From: Nocardia takedensis NBRC 100417
Lineage (GTDB): Bacteria; Actinomycetota; Actinomycetes; Mycobacteriales; Mycobacteriaceae
DNA: 64,000 nucleotides
Assembly: GCF_000308695.1 (NCBI RefSeq)
Contig: NZ_BAGG01000002.1
Coordinates: 183,933-247,932, forward strand
Direction of reading: 5' to 3'
Below, one piece after another: positions 25,386 through 33,072 of the stretch. The notes below the pieces were generated by a model that saw only the letters and a program-made list of their open reading frames with translations, was not told the DNA's origin and searched no databases. The position numbers and the translations under genes were made by a program. Within the stretch, counting starts at the first letter, position 1; each line of letters opens with the position of its first letter.

Positions 25386-26234
25386 TCAGTTCGGTTTGTG
25401 CGCGAGGACCGCGAACATGGTGACCGACAGGTGGATGTCGCCGGTCTCGGCGCCGCGCGCGAGGTCGGCGAGCAGGCGGTCGCGCTGCGGCTCGGTGATC
25501 GCGCCGCGGGCCACGGCCATCGCGGAGATGCGGGTGACCAGCGAGCCCGCGCCGACTTCGCGGTCCTGGATAAGGGCGTGCGAGCCGATGTCGTCGATGA
25601 CCAGGCCCGCCCTGGTGAGCAGGCCGGGCAGGCGACGCCCGGAGCGCGGGTTGGTGGTGGCGGCGGCGAGCGTGTCGATGATCTGCCGGACGACGGTGAC
25701 GTCGCCGGGGTGCAGGATCGCGGTGCCCCAGTCGACGTCGACCACGACGGCGCGGCCGCCGGGGCGCAGGACGCGGGCGATCTCGTTGGCCGCGCGCACG
25801 GGCGCGGTGAGGTGCTGGAACACCCGCTCGCACAGGGCGGCGTCGAAGGCGCCCGCGCCGAAGGGCAGGCCGTAGGCGTCACCGGAGTGGAAGCGGGCGT
25901 TGGAGCCCGCTTCGGCGGCCCTGCGGTCGGCGGAGGCCAGCAGGTTGGGGTCGGGTTCGACACCGACCGCGGTGCCGGTGGGGCCGACGGCTTCGGCGAA
26001 GGCGAGGACTTCCGACCCGGTGCCGGAGCCGATGTCGACGGCGGATTCGCCGGGCCGCAGTGCCAGCGCCTCGTGCGCCCAGGTCCGTAGCCGGTGAATG
26101 CCGGGCAGTGCGGCTTGCAGATCGCGGACGTCGATCAACTGGTCGTGTCCGGCGCTGTCGAAGCGATCGGGGCGAGGGGTGAAAGTGTCCATGGGCCCGA
26201 GTCCGTCCCTGGGGATCGCGGTCGTCTGCGGCAT
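25386..26234 (-). CDS. SAM-dependent methyltransferase (class I)
   Basis: 282 aa. A Rossmann methyltransferase core is visible: ESAVDIGSGTGSEVLAFAEA (motif I), an acidic strand end VGVEPDPN, and FDAALCERVFQHL (motif IV region). It is of the UbiE/arsenite-methyltransferase-like methyltransf_11/25 type, with a leading segment (RFDSAGHDQLIDVRDLQAALPGIHRLR) seen in actinobacterial small-molecule methyltransferases. Substrate unknown. ATG 26234 chosen; a later ATG at 26192 is possible. It is divergent from the HhH-GPD gene (123 bp gap). Confidence 0.8.
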   Translation of the reverse strand: MPQTTAIPRDGLGPMDTFTPRPDRFDSAGHDQLIDVRDLQAALPGIHRLRTWAHEALALRPGESAVDIGSGTGSEVLAFAEAVGPTGTAVGVEPDPNLLASADRRAAEAGSNARFHSGDAYGLPFGAGAFDAALCERVFQHLTAPVRAANEIARVLRPGGRAVVVDVDWGTAILHPGDVTVVRQIIDTLAAATTNPRSGRRLPGLLTRAGLVIDDIGSHALIQDREVGAGSLVTRISAMAVARGAITEPQRDRLLADLARGAETGDIHLSVTMFAVLAHKPN

Positions 26235-26357
26235 GGCGCGTAGCCTACGCGTGGGCGTTGCCACCCGCACGGCAAGACTGTGATGTGACTCACTGGTAGC
26301 GCCCGATGGGATGATCGTAGTCGTGTGGGTGCCCCGACCACGGCGAAAGGACCGACG

Positions 26358-26942
26358 GTGACCGTCCAACTGTGTCTGGCGCAGGACCCGGAGGCGGACG
26401 CGCTGCTGTCCGCCGACCCCTTCGCCCTGCTGACCGGAATGCTGCTGGATCAGCAGTATCCCCTCGAACACGCCTTCCGCGGCCCGAAGAAGATCGCCGA
26501 CCGCATGGACGGTTTCGCCATCGAGCGCATCGCGGCGGCCGATACCGCCGCCTTCGAGGAATTGTGTTCGACCCCGCCCGCCATTCATCGATACGGCCGT
26601 TCGATGGCCCGCCGAACCCAGAACCTCGCGCGTTTCGTCCTGGAGAATTACGGCGGGCGGACCGAAGCCATCTGGACCGACGGCGACCCGGACGGCGCGG
26701 AAGTGCTGCGTCGCCTCAAGGCATTGCCCGGATACGGCGACCAGAAGGCCAGGATCTTCCTCGCGCTGCTCGGAAAACAGCTCGGTGTCGAGCCCGTGGG
26801 CTGGGAAAAGGCGGCGGGGGCGTATTCGGAGAAAGGGTCGCGGCGCTCGGCGGCCGATATCGTCGACGCCGAGTCGCTGCTCGAGGTGCGGGCCTTCAAG
26901 AAGCAGATGAAGGCGGCCGCCAAGGAGACGGCGGGTAAATAG
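26358..26942 (+). CDS. HhH-GPD-type base excision repair family protein
   Basis: 194 aa. Matches the uncharacterised actinobacterial HhH-GPD family: LLTGMLLDQQYPLEHAFRGP at the N-terminus and a helix-hairpin-helix LKALPGYGDQKARIFLALLGKQLG in the C-terminal half, with the downstream GWEKAAG in place of the usual catalytic GVD region. No Fe-S cysteine cluster. It probably binds damaged or mismatched DNA, but glycosylase activity is unproven, as the Asp/Lys pair is not obvious. GTG 26358 has AAAGGA about 7 nt upstream, a good ribosome site, so this start is preferred over ATG-type codons further 5'. Confidence 0.83.
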   Translation: MTVQLCLAQDPEADALLSADPFALLTGMLLDQQYPLEHAFRGPKKIADRMDGFAIERIAAADTAAFEELCSTPPAIHRYGRSMARRTQNLARFVLENYGGRTEAIWTDGDPDGAEVLRRLKALPGYGDQKARIFLALLGKQLGVEPVGWEKAAGAYSEKGSRRSAADIVDAESLLEVRAFKKQMKAAAKETAGK

Positions 26943-27055
26943 TTCCGGCGCTGGTCGGCTATTGGAATCGTGCTGCGTTTTTTCCTCGTCCACCGGTGTT
27001 TTCTCGGTGATGCTTGGCCCTCGCAAGCCAGTTCTAGATGAGGGAATGCACGTAC

Positions 27056-27763
27056 ATGAGGATGAGGAAACTGGCCGTCGTGGCCGCGCTGCTGACCGTG
27101 GCGACCGGCGTGGCGGCGGGAAGCGCGGGCGCGGCCCCCGCCCCCGAGCAGGCCGAGGCCATCGGCTTCTCCGCGCACGCGACCGATTCGCAGTCGATCA
27201 TCACGATCGATTCCGGGTCGCTGGTGGTCGAGGACAACGCCCTGAAGATCAAGGCCGCCAACGGCGCCACGGTCGCGGGCACCGAGTTGGCCTTCCGTAT
27301 CGATGAGTTCGAGTTCCCGATCGCGGCCGAGATCGCCGGGAACACCGCGACGCTGACCCCGCAGTTGGCCGTGGACAAGGCCGTCTACAAGCCGGTCGCC
27401 CTGCCGTTCGAGGACAAGGCGCCCTGGAAGAACGAGTACGACCGGGAACTGGCGGCCTGGAACCGCCTGACCAGCACCATCAGCGCGGGCGCCGCGGTCG
27501 GCACCCTGGTCGGCGGTCTGGCGGGCGGCGGCATCGGCTGCGTGCTCGGCGCCATCGCGGGCGGTGGCATCGCCTCGGCGACCATCGTCGGCCTGTTCGG
27601 TCCGTTCGTCCCGGCGGCCGCCCTGGGTTGCGTCACCGGCATCCTGACCGTCGGCGCGATCGGCACCCTGGTGGGTCAGATCTTCATCACCGCGCCGGTG
27701 GCCATCGCCGCGGCGATCCAGTACTTCACGACGATCAACGCGCCCTTCAACGCACCCAAGTAG
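27056..27763 (+). CDS. Secreted glycine-rich hypothetical protein
   Basis: 235 aa. The N-terminal signal peptide (KLAVVAALLTVATGVAAGSA, cleavage near AGAA) is followed by an acidic beta-rich domain. A C-terminal hydrophobic, glycine-zipper-like region comes next (GAAVGTLVGGLAGGG, GAIAGGGIASATIVG), then a second hydrophobic stretch. It could be exported and membrane-embedded. This architecture is common among actinobacterial secreted proteins of unknown function; I cannot assign it to a named family. ATG 27056 was preferred because GAGGGA lies 10 nt upstream and the signal peptide then starts with MRMRK. Followed by a strong hairpin. Confidence 0.72.
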   Translation: MRMRKLAVVAALLTVATGVAAGSAGAAPAPEQAEAIGFSAHATDSQSIITIDSGSLVVEDNALKIKAANGATVAGTELAFRIDEFEFPIAAEIAGNTATLTPQLAVDKAVYKPVALPFEDKAPWKNEYDRELAAWNRLTSTISAGAAVGTLVGGLAGGGIGCVLGAIAGGGIASATIVGLFGPFVPAAALGCVTGILTVGAIGTLVGQIFITAPVAIAAAIQYFTTINAPFNAPK

Positions 27764-27795
27764 TACGCGCTCGAGTAGTACCGAGCGAAACCAAT

Positions 27796-27833
27796 CGACG
27801 GCCCCGTCGCTCCACGGAGCGGCGGGGTCGTCG
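27796..27833 (+). terminator. Strong hairpin terminator
   Basis: 18-nt arms (27796-27813 and 27816-27833) pair fully apart from two G-U wobbles, after the stop of the secreted protein gene. The inner few pairs would be open as the loop. Confidence 0.7.
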
Positions 27834-27912
27834 GCGTATCCGACACGCGCGGCGACGCGCCGTCCGACCTGGTGTTTTACTGTGTCCTGGCACACCGAAA
27901 TAGCCCGAAGGG

Positions 27913-27942
27913 TTGGTATACCGCCGAATCGGGTGTTACCGT
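27913..27942 (+). promoter_or_regulatory. Candidate promoter for a leaderless leader ORF
   Basis: -35-like TTGGTA (27913-27918), 18-nt spacer, -10-like TACCGT (TAnnnT, 27937-27942). The following ATG is at 27949, six bases after the -10, which is the spacing of a leaderless actinobacterial transcript. Confidence 0.45.
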
Positions 27943-27948
27943 TTTTTT

Positions 27949-28056
27949 ATGTCCAGCAACCATCCCGCCCCGCTGCGTGTCATGTACGTGACCGCCGCCC
28001 TCGGGCTCCGGTTGCCGTTGACTCGCGAACTGTGTCGTTCCTGCCGCCGCAGCTGA
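27949..28056 (+). CDS. Putative 35-aa leader peptide
   Basis: ATG 27949, immediately downstream of a T-run and a TAnnnT -10 box, encodes MSSNHPAPLRVMYVTAALGL and ends LPLTRELCRSCRRS before TGA. There is no Shine-Dalgarno, as expected for leaderless translation. Arginine and paired cysteines near the C-terminus (CRSC) are typical of the short actinobacterial leader peptides that sense amino-acid supply. Between it and the ROK gene lies an 8-bp hairpin. Together these suggest attenuation of the downstream gene; the peptide's translation is inferred, not seen. Confidence 0.45.
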   Translation: MSSNHPAPLRVMYVTAALGLRLPLTRELCRSCRRS

Positions 28057-28108
28057 GCTAAGCCCCGCGCCGGCCCGCAAGCTGCCTCGTCGCCGCACGT
28101 GTTGGCCT

Positions 28109-28129
28109 GTCCCGGATGTCGTCCGGGAC
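28109..28129 (+). promoter_or_regulatory. Hairpin between leader ORF and ROK gene
   Basis: GTCCCGGA (28109-28116) - TGTCG - TCCGGGAC (28122-28129), perfect. It ends just before AAGGA, the ribosome site of the ROK gene, so it could sequester or expose translation initiation. No T-tract follows. Confidence 0.5.
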
Positions 28130-28147
28130 GACGCAAGGAATCTTCAT

Positions 28148-29416
28148 ATGTCCCTCCCCATCCTCGAGCGATCCGCTTCTCGGGTTGCCTCCGGCCGCGC
28201 CCGTACCGTCCGTCCAGTTATCCCCCCGGAACTTCGTATCGCGGACAACCCGGCCGCCGCCGTGTTGCGCTCCGCGACCGCGGGGCCGGTGTCGCGTGAC
28301 AACGCCGCCCGCACAACGGGTTTGAGCATCGCCACCGTCAACCGTCAGGTCTCGGCACTGCTGACGGCGGGACTGCTGCGCGAGCGCCCCGACCTGACCG
28401 CCTCCGGTGCGGTGGGACGCCCCCGGGTTCCCTTCGAGATCGACCACGAGGCGTATCTCACCCTCGGCATCCACATCGGCGCGGCCGTCACCAAGATCGT
28501 CGCCGCCGACCTGCGCGGACGCATCCTCGGCGGACTCGCCATCGCCACCCCGCAGACCGGACAGGATTTCGCCACCAACACCGTGGCGCGCAGCGCGAAG
28601 GCGTTCCTCCAGCGGTGGCACCGGCGCAAGCCGCTGTGGGCGGGCGTCGCCATCGGCGGCCGGGTCGACCCGAACACCGGTGTGGTGGAACATCCGAAGT
28701 TGCAGTGGAGCAACGCCTCGGTCGGCGCGGTGCTCGGCGAGGTGCTGGAACTGCCGGTCTCGGTGGCGCCGCACGTCGAGGCCATGGCCGCCTCCGAATT
28801 ACTGTTACCCACCCCGGAACCGCGTGAGGGCCACGAGCGCGGCAGCAGCCTCTACTTCTACGTCCGCGAGACCGCGGGCATCGCCGTGACCCTCGACGGG
28901 CGCGTCCACACCCCGAGCAACGGCCCGGGTTCCATCGCGCACCTGCCGACCGGCTCGGATGTCGAATGCACCTGCGGCAGGCGCGGTTGCTTGGAGGTCA
29001 CCGTCGGTGACCGGGCGCTGCACGCCCGCGCCGTCGGTCGCGGGATCATCCCGGCCTACAACGGTACCGCGGGGTCGACCATCGCCGACCTGTACCGGGC
29101 GGCCGAGGGCGGTTCGGAATCGGCGCGCGAGTTGCTGGCGGAGCGGGCGACCATGCTCGGTCACACCGTCGCGATGGTGCGCGACATGCTGAACCCGGAC
29201 CGGGTCATCCTGGGCGGTCAGGCGTTCACGGCCTACCGGCCCGCGCTGGCGCACGTCGCCGACGCGTTCCGTCAGGGTTCGACGTTGCCGCCCACCGATA
29301 TCCGGATCAGCGGATTCGGCGGCAAGGTGCAGGAATTCGCCGCGGTGGTGACGTCGCTGAGCGCGATCTACGCCGACCCGCTGGCCGCGATGCGCAGGCT
29401 CGCACCGGCCGAATAG
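28148..29416 (+). CDS. ROK-family transcriptional regulator
   Basis: 422 aa. An N-terminal winged HTH (ATAGPVSRDNAARTTGLSIA, then TVNRQVSALLTAGLLRE) is followed by a ROK (repressor/ORF/kinase) domain. Motifs: LGIHIGAAVTKIVAADLRGR, VAIGGRVDPNTG, and the zinc-binding CTCGRRGCLE. The ROK kinase DxGxT phosphate motif is replaced by HIGAAVT, indicating a sugar-sensing regulator rather than a kinase. I recall Rv0485 of M. tuberculosis as the same architecture. ATG 28148 has AAGGAA at about 8 nt. Preceded by a putative leader ORF and hairpin. Confidence 0.87.
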   Translation: MSLPILERSASRVASGRARTVRPVIPPELRIADNPAAAVLRSATAGPVSRDNAARTTGLSIATVNRQVSALLTAGLLRERPDLTASGAVGRPRVPFEIDHEAYLTLGIHIGAAVTKIVAADLRGRILGGLAIATPQTGQDFATNTVARSAKAFLQRWHRRKPLWAGVAIGGRVDPNTGVVEHPKLQWSNASVGAVLGEVLELPVSVAPHVEAMAASELLLPTPEPREGHERGSSLYFYVRETAGIAVTLDGRVHTPSNGPGSIAHLPTGSDVECTCGRRGCLEVTVGDRALHARAVGRGIIPAYNGTAGSTIADLYRAAEGGSESARELLAERATMLGHTVAMVRDMLNPDRVILGGQAFTAYRPALAHVADAFRQGSTLPPTDIRISGFGGKVQEFAAVVTSLSAIYADPLAAMRRLAPAE

Positions 29417-29432
29417 TCCTTCGAACGTCGCA

Positions 29433-29462
29433 CGGGGCCGGACCTTTCGAGGTCCGGCCCCG
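29433..29462. terminator. Bidirectional terminator with TTCG loop
   Basis: CGGGGCCGGACCT (29433-29445) - TTCG - AGGTCCGGCCCCG (29450-29462): perfect 13-bp stem with a stabilising UUCG tetraloop, between convergent stops at 29416 and 29477. Confidence 0.82.
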
Positions 29463-29476
29463 CGTCGCGTTCCGGG

Positions 29477-31099
29477 TCACCGATCGCCGAAGAGCGCTTC
29501 CAACGTGGTGATGAAGTACGGGAAGTGACCGGCGAAGCGCTGGAGGTTGGTGTCGCGGTCGAAACCGCCGAACCAGTACAGTCCCGGCTGGGAGTCCGCG
29601 GCCGGATCGAGGTCGCGGAAGGTCCTGACCCAGTTGTCGACCCGGCCCGCGATGACGGTGAACGGCAGGGCGCGCGAGAACACCGTCTCCTGGTCGTCGG
29701 GCGGTATCTGTTCGCGGCGGGTGGCCTCGATGCCGCGTTGCAGCGCTCGCACCCGTCCGGCGAGTTCGCGGCCGTAGACGGTGCGGACCGGAAGGTAGTT
29801 GGGCAGCAGCAGGACCGCGACGCCCGCCAGCGCGATGGCCAGGCCGACCAGCGCGTGCCCGGCGGTGAACGCGAGCGCGAGGCCCGCGGCGATGCCGACC
29901 GCGATCAGCGCGCCGCCCAGGTAGACCGGCAGGCCGGGACGGGACCGGTCAGCGAAGGTACCGCGCTCGACGGAGTCGGCGACCATCGCGGCGCGGATCT
30001 TCGACGGCGAGATACGGCCCGGCGCACGCAGTTCGGCGACCGTGACCGCGTCGACGCCCTCGGGGAGCAGCGCGGTGTAGACGGCGGTCTCGTAGGAGCG
30101 CAACTGGTCGTCGGGGGCGTTGACGCGGGTGATGCGCCAGTCGTTGGCGCCCGCGTCGGCGCCGATCGGGGTGACCCAGATATAGCGCCGCACGGCGAGA
30201 TCCACCACCGTGGCGGCGATGTCGACCGGGTCGGCGTGCTCGTCGAGCAGCAGGCCGGCCTCGCCGGGCAGGATGCCGTCGGGGGAGACGAACCGGACTT
30301 GGCCGCCGTCGCGTTCGAGCGGGTCGACCACCTCCGAACCCGCGGTGGCGGCGGCGTTCTCGCGACGCGCGCGCAGCACCGACGCGACCATTCCGGCCAG
30401 GACGGCCAGCAGTACGCCGAAGGCGAGCCACACCGGACCGCTCAGCGCGAACGGTCCGGGCTCGTCGCGGCGGATGTCGGCGTTGGCGGGGACGGTGCCG
30501 GTGGGCACCTGCAAGGTGAGGTCGATGGCGTCGCCCTTGCGCACGTCGGTCTGCTCCAGGTAGAGCACGCCCGTGGCCTCGACGCGGACGTCGGCGCAGG
30601 GGCGCACGTTTCCGGGCGGACCGAGTTCGCAGTCCACGATGCCCATCTCGAAACTGGGCGCGATCACCGAGGCGCTGATCGCGGCGATATCGGTGTTCAC
30701 CACACCGAACCAGCGGAAGACCTGGGTGCCGGGCGCGTCGCGAACCGTGTTGTGCACGGCGTAGGTGAACGTCGATTCGCCGGGGCCCGCCTCGATGGAG
30801 AACCGGTCGCCCGCGACGGTCGCGGTGCCGGGCCCCTGGGTGTCGACATCGGTGACCCGGAAGATCCGCTCGACGTCGTCGCTGACCTGCAACCGCAGCG
30901 GCAGCGCCATCGTGAACCGGTCGCCCTCGGGCACGTTCACCGTCTCGACCACCTTCAGCACGCCCGCGCGATCCAGGGTCAGATCAGCGGTGATGGTGAC
31001 GCCCGCGGGGGCGGGCTGGGCGTGCAGGGGTGGGGCCGCCGCCGTCACCGAAGCCGCCAGAATCAGCGCGCTCGCGGCGGCCCCCCGAAAAGTCAGCAT
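29477..31099 (-). CDS. DUF2207 exported membrane protein
   Basis: 540 aa. The N-terminal signal peptide (ASALILAASVTAAAPPLHAQ) leads to an extracytoplasmic beta-rich DUF2207 domain of about 180 residues with a Cys pair. A membrane helix follows (WLAFGVLLAVLAGMVASVLRARRE, at about 220-245), then a cytoplasmic winged-helix-like region and two further helices near residues 395-440 (LGGALIAVGIAAGLALAF). It is a conserved actinobacterial membrane family of unknown function. Divergent from the zinc metallopeptidase gene with a 149 bp gap. Confidence 0.8.
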   Translation of the reverse strand: MLTFRGAAASALILAASVTAAAPPLHAQPAPAGVTITADLTLDRAGVLKVVETVNVPEGDRFTMALPLRLQVSDDVERIFRVTDVDTQGPGTATVAGDRFSIEAGPGESTFTYAVHNTVRDAPGTQVFRWFGVVNTDIAAISASVIAPSFEMGIVDCELGPPGNVRPCADVRVEATGVLYLEQTDVRKGDAIDLTLQVPTGTVPANADIRRDEPGPFALSGPVWLAFGVLLAVLAGMVASVLRARRENAAATAGSEVVDPLERDGGQVRFVSPDGILPGEAGLLLDEHADPVDIAATVVDLAVRRYIWVTPIGADAGANDWRITRVNAPDDQLRSYETAVYTALLPEGVDAVTVAELRAPGRISPSKIRAAMVADSVERGTFADRSRPGLPVYLGGALIAVGIAAGLALAFTAGHALVGLAIALAGVAVLLLPNYLPVRTVYGRELAGRVRALQRGIEATRREQIPPDDQETVFSRALPFTVIAGRVDNWVRTFRDLDPAADSQPGLYWFGGFDRDTNLQRFAGHFPYFITTLEALFGDR

Positions 31100-31248
31100 G
31101 GCTGCCTACTCTAGACAGGTTGCTATCCTTCGTCAGCGGGTGCGGCGACGGGCCGGGAGGACGCGGCGCAGGCGCGATCACCCGGTGCCGAGGGCACGTC
31201 GCTGACCAGAACTGTCGGCCACCATTCGAGACGAGGGGGTACGGGGCA

Positions 31249-32382
31249 GTGTCGCAGCCACCGTACGGGTCCGGACCGTATCCACCGGGCGGGCGCCCGG
31301 TGCCGCCACCTCCGGGTCATCGGCCGCCACCCGGATATCGACCGCAGCAGCCGGGGTTCCGACCCCAGCCGCCCCAGGGGCAGCCGGGGTTCCGGCCCTA
31401 CGGTCCCGCCTCCGGATACGGCGCCCCGCCCGGCTATCCGCAGCCCGGTTACCGTCCGCCGATGCCCGCGCCGATGCCCTACGGTCCGCCCGGGCGTCCG
31501 CCGCAGCGCCCGCGTAAACGCGGCGGCGGCCTGCTGGCCCTGCTGATCGTGGTGGTGGTGCTGGTCGCGGGCGGTCTGGTGCTGAACGCGGTGCGCACGG
31601 TCGCCCTCGACGACGCGGCCGACGGCCCGAACCCCACGCACACCTTCGACTCCGACGGTCCGGCGGGCGTCGCCGAGACGGCCACCAATCCGCTGCTCAC
31701 CGACACCGACGCCACCCTGCTCCCCGCCGACTGCGACTATTCGCCGTGGAGCACCGACGTCGACACCGCGCGCACCTTCTTCGAAACCGCCGCGGGCTGC
31801 CTGGAATCGGCGTGGAAACCGGTGCTGGCCGAGGTCGACCTGCCGTTCCAGCCGCCGACGCTCAACGTCAGCGCCAGCACCGCGGGGATCACCACGCCGT
31901 GCACGGGCACCACCACCAACTTCGCGGCTTTCTACTGCCCGGCCAACAAGACCATCTACATGCCGATCAGCCAGTTGCAGACCGACCTGTTCAAGGACAA
32001 CTGGGTGGTCTACCTGTCGGTGTTCGCCCACGAGTACGGCCACCACGTGCAGGCCATGTCCGGAATCCTGCGCAAGGCCAACGCCGAACGGGTCGACGCG
32101 GGCACCAGGAGCGCGCGCGGACTGGAACTGTCGCGGCGGGTGGAATTGCAGGCCCAGTGCTTCAACGGGATGTACCTGGGGTCCTCGGCCCAAGGCGGAT
32201 CTCTGTCGAACGCGCAGATCTCCCTCGCCAAACGCGACGCCAACGGACGCGGTGACGCGGCCAGCGACTCCCGCGACCACGGCACCCCGGAGAACAGCGG
32301 CAACTGGTTCGAGCAGGGCGTCGAACGGAACCTGACCGCGCAGTGCAACACCTTCAGCGCCTCGGCGAATTCGGTGAGCTGA
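31249..32382 (+). CDS. Neutral zinc metallopeptidase (YpfJ type)
   Basis: 377 aa. The cytoplasmic N-terminus (residues about 1-95) is Pro/Gly/Tyr-rich. One membrane helix follows (LLALLIVVVVLVAGGLVL, about 100-117), then an extracytoplasmic PF04228-type peptidase domain with HEYGHH at 261-266 (zinc ligands His261 and His265, catalytic Glu262). Cysteines in the domain (CDYS, AAGCLESAW, CTG, CPAN, CFNG) suggest disulfides. GTG 31249 has a purine-rich GAGGGGG upstream and starts SQPPYGSG. Substrate unknown. The Pro/Gly-rich tail resembles that of the DUF4190 and RDD proteins in this window. Confidence 0.87.
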   Translation: MSQPPYGSGPYPPGGRPVPPPPGHRPPPGYRPQQPGFRPQPPQGQPGFRPYGPASGYGAPPGYPQPGYRPPMPAPMPYGPPGRPPQRPRKRGGGLLALLIVVVVLVAGGLVLNAVRTVALDDAADGPNPTHTFDSDGPAGVAETATNPLLTDTDATLLPADCDYSPWSTDVDTARTFFETAAGCLESAWKPVLAEVDLPFQPPTLNVSASTAGITTPCTGTTTNFAAFYCPANKTIYMPISQLQTDLFKDNWVVYLSVFAHEYGHHVQAMSGILRKANAERVDAGTRSARGLELSRRVELQAQCFNGMYLGSSAQGGSLSNAQISLAKRDANGRGDAASDSRDHGTPENSGNWFEQGVERNLTAQCNTFSASANSVS

Positions 32383-32388
32383 GCGCGC

Positions 32389-33072
32389 TCATCCGGCGGG
32401 CGGGTCGTTCCTGACCTGGTCGAGCCAGCGTTGCACGACGGCGGGTTCGGTCTCGCCGATGATGTCGAGGACGGCGTGGCCGACGCACGCGGCGGCCATC
32501 ACCCGCTCCGCCGTCCGCTCGACCACGCCCCACGGCAGGAACGGCCGGGCGATGACCAGCGAGGCGATACCGTGTGCGGCCGCCCACATCTCCAACACGA
32601 TCGGCGTCGGATCGCCGGGGGCGATGGTGCCTTCGTCCATGCATTCCCGGATGGTCTCGGTGAACAGGTGGAACGCGCCGCTGGTCAGCACCCGGTCCAC
32701 CGCCCCGCCCTGTTCGGCGGGCGCGGTGGCGACCCGGTACTGGGCCGGATGATCCAGCGCGAAGCGCACATACGCGGTGCCCTGGTCGCGCAACCGGTAC
32801 ATCGGCGGTTGCGCGGGATCGGTGGCGGCGCGCATCGCGACCGACAACTCCTCGAACGCGCGCGCCACCACCGCCTCCAGCAGTTCGTCCTTGTCGGCGA
32901 AGTGCCGGTAGATCGACGGGGCGCTGACCCCGACCGCGCGGCCGACGTCGCGGATCGACACGTGGTCGGCGTGTCCGCGCTTGGCCAGCAGTTCGGCGGT
33001 CGCGTCGAGGATCTCGGTGCGCAATCGGGCGCCTGAGCCACGGGGCGAGCGGGGTCGACGGGGATGGATCAT
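32389..33072 (-). CDS. TetR/AcrR-family regulator
   Basis: 227 aa. The TetR HTH is at residues about 20-65 (LLAKRGHADHVSIRDVGRAV, then GVSAPSIYRHFADKDELLEAV), with a TetR_C-type helical effector domain. It overlaps the end of the upstream mmpL gene by ATGA (33069-33072), so it is co-transcribed and coupled with its probable target. The double palindrome at 35321-35357 in front of that operon is the expected binding site (autorepression of the mmpL-tetR operon). Confidence 0.9.
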   Translation of the reverse strand: MIHPRRPRSPRGSGARLRTEILDATAELLAKRGHADHVSIRDVGRAVGVSAPSIYRHFADKDELLEAVVARAFEELSVAMRAATDPAQPPMYRLRDQGTAYVRFALDHPAQYRVATAPAEQGGAVDRVLTSGAFHLFTETIRECMDEGTIAPGDPTPIVLEMWAAAHGIASLVIARPFLPWGVVERTAERVMAAACVGHAVLDIIGETEPAVVQRWLDQVRNDPPAG

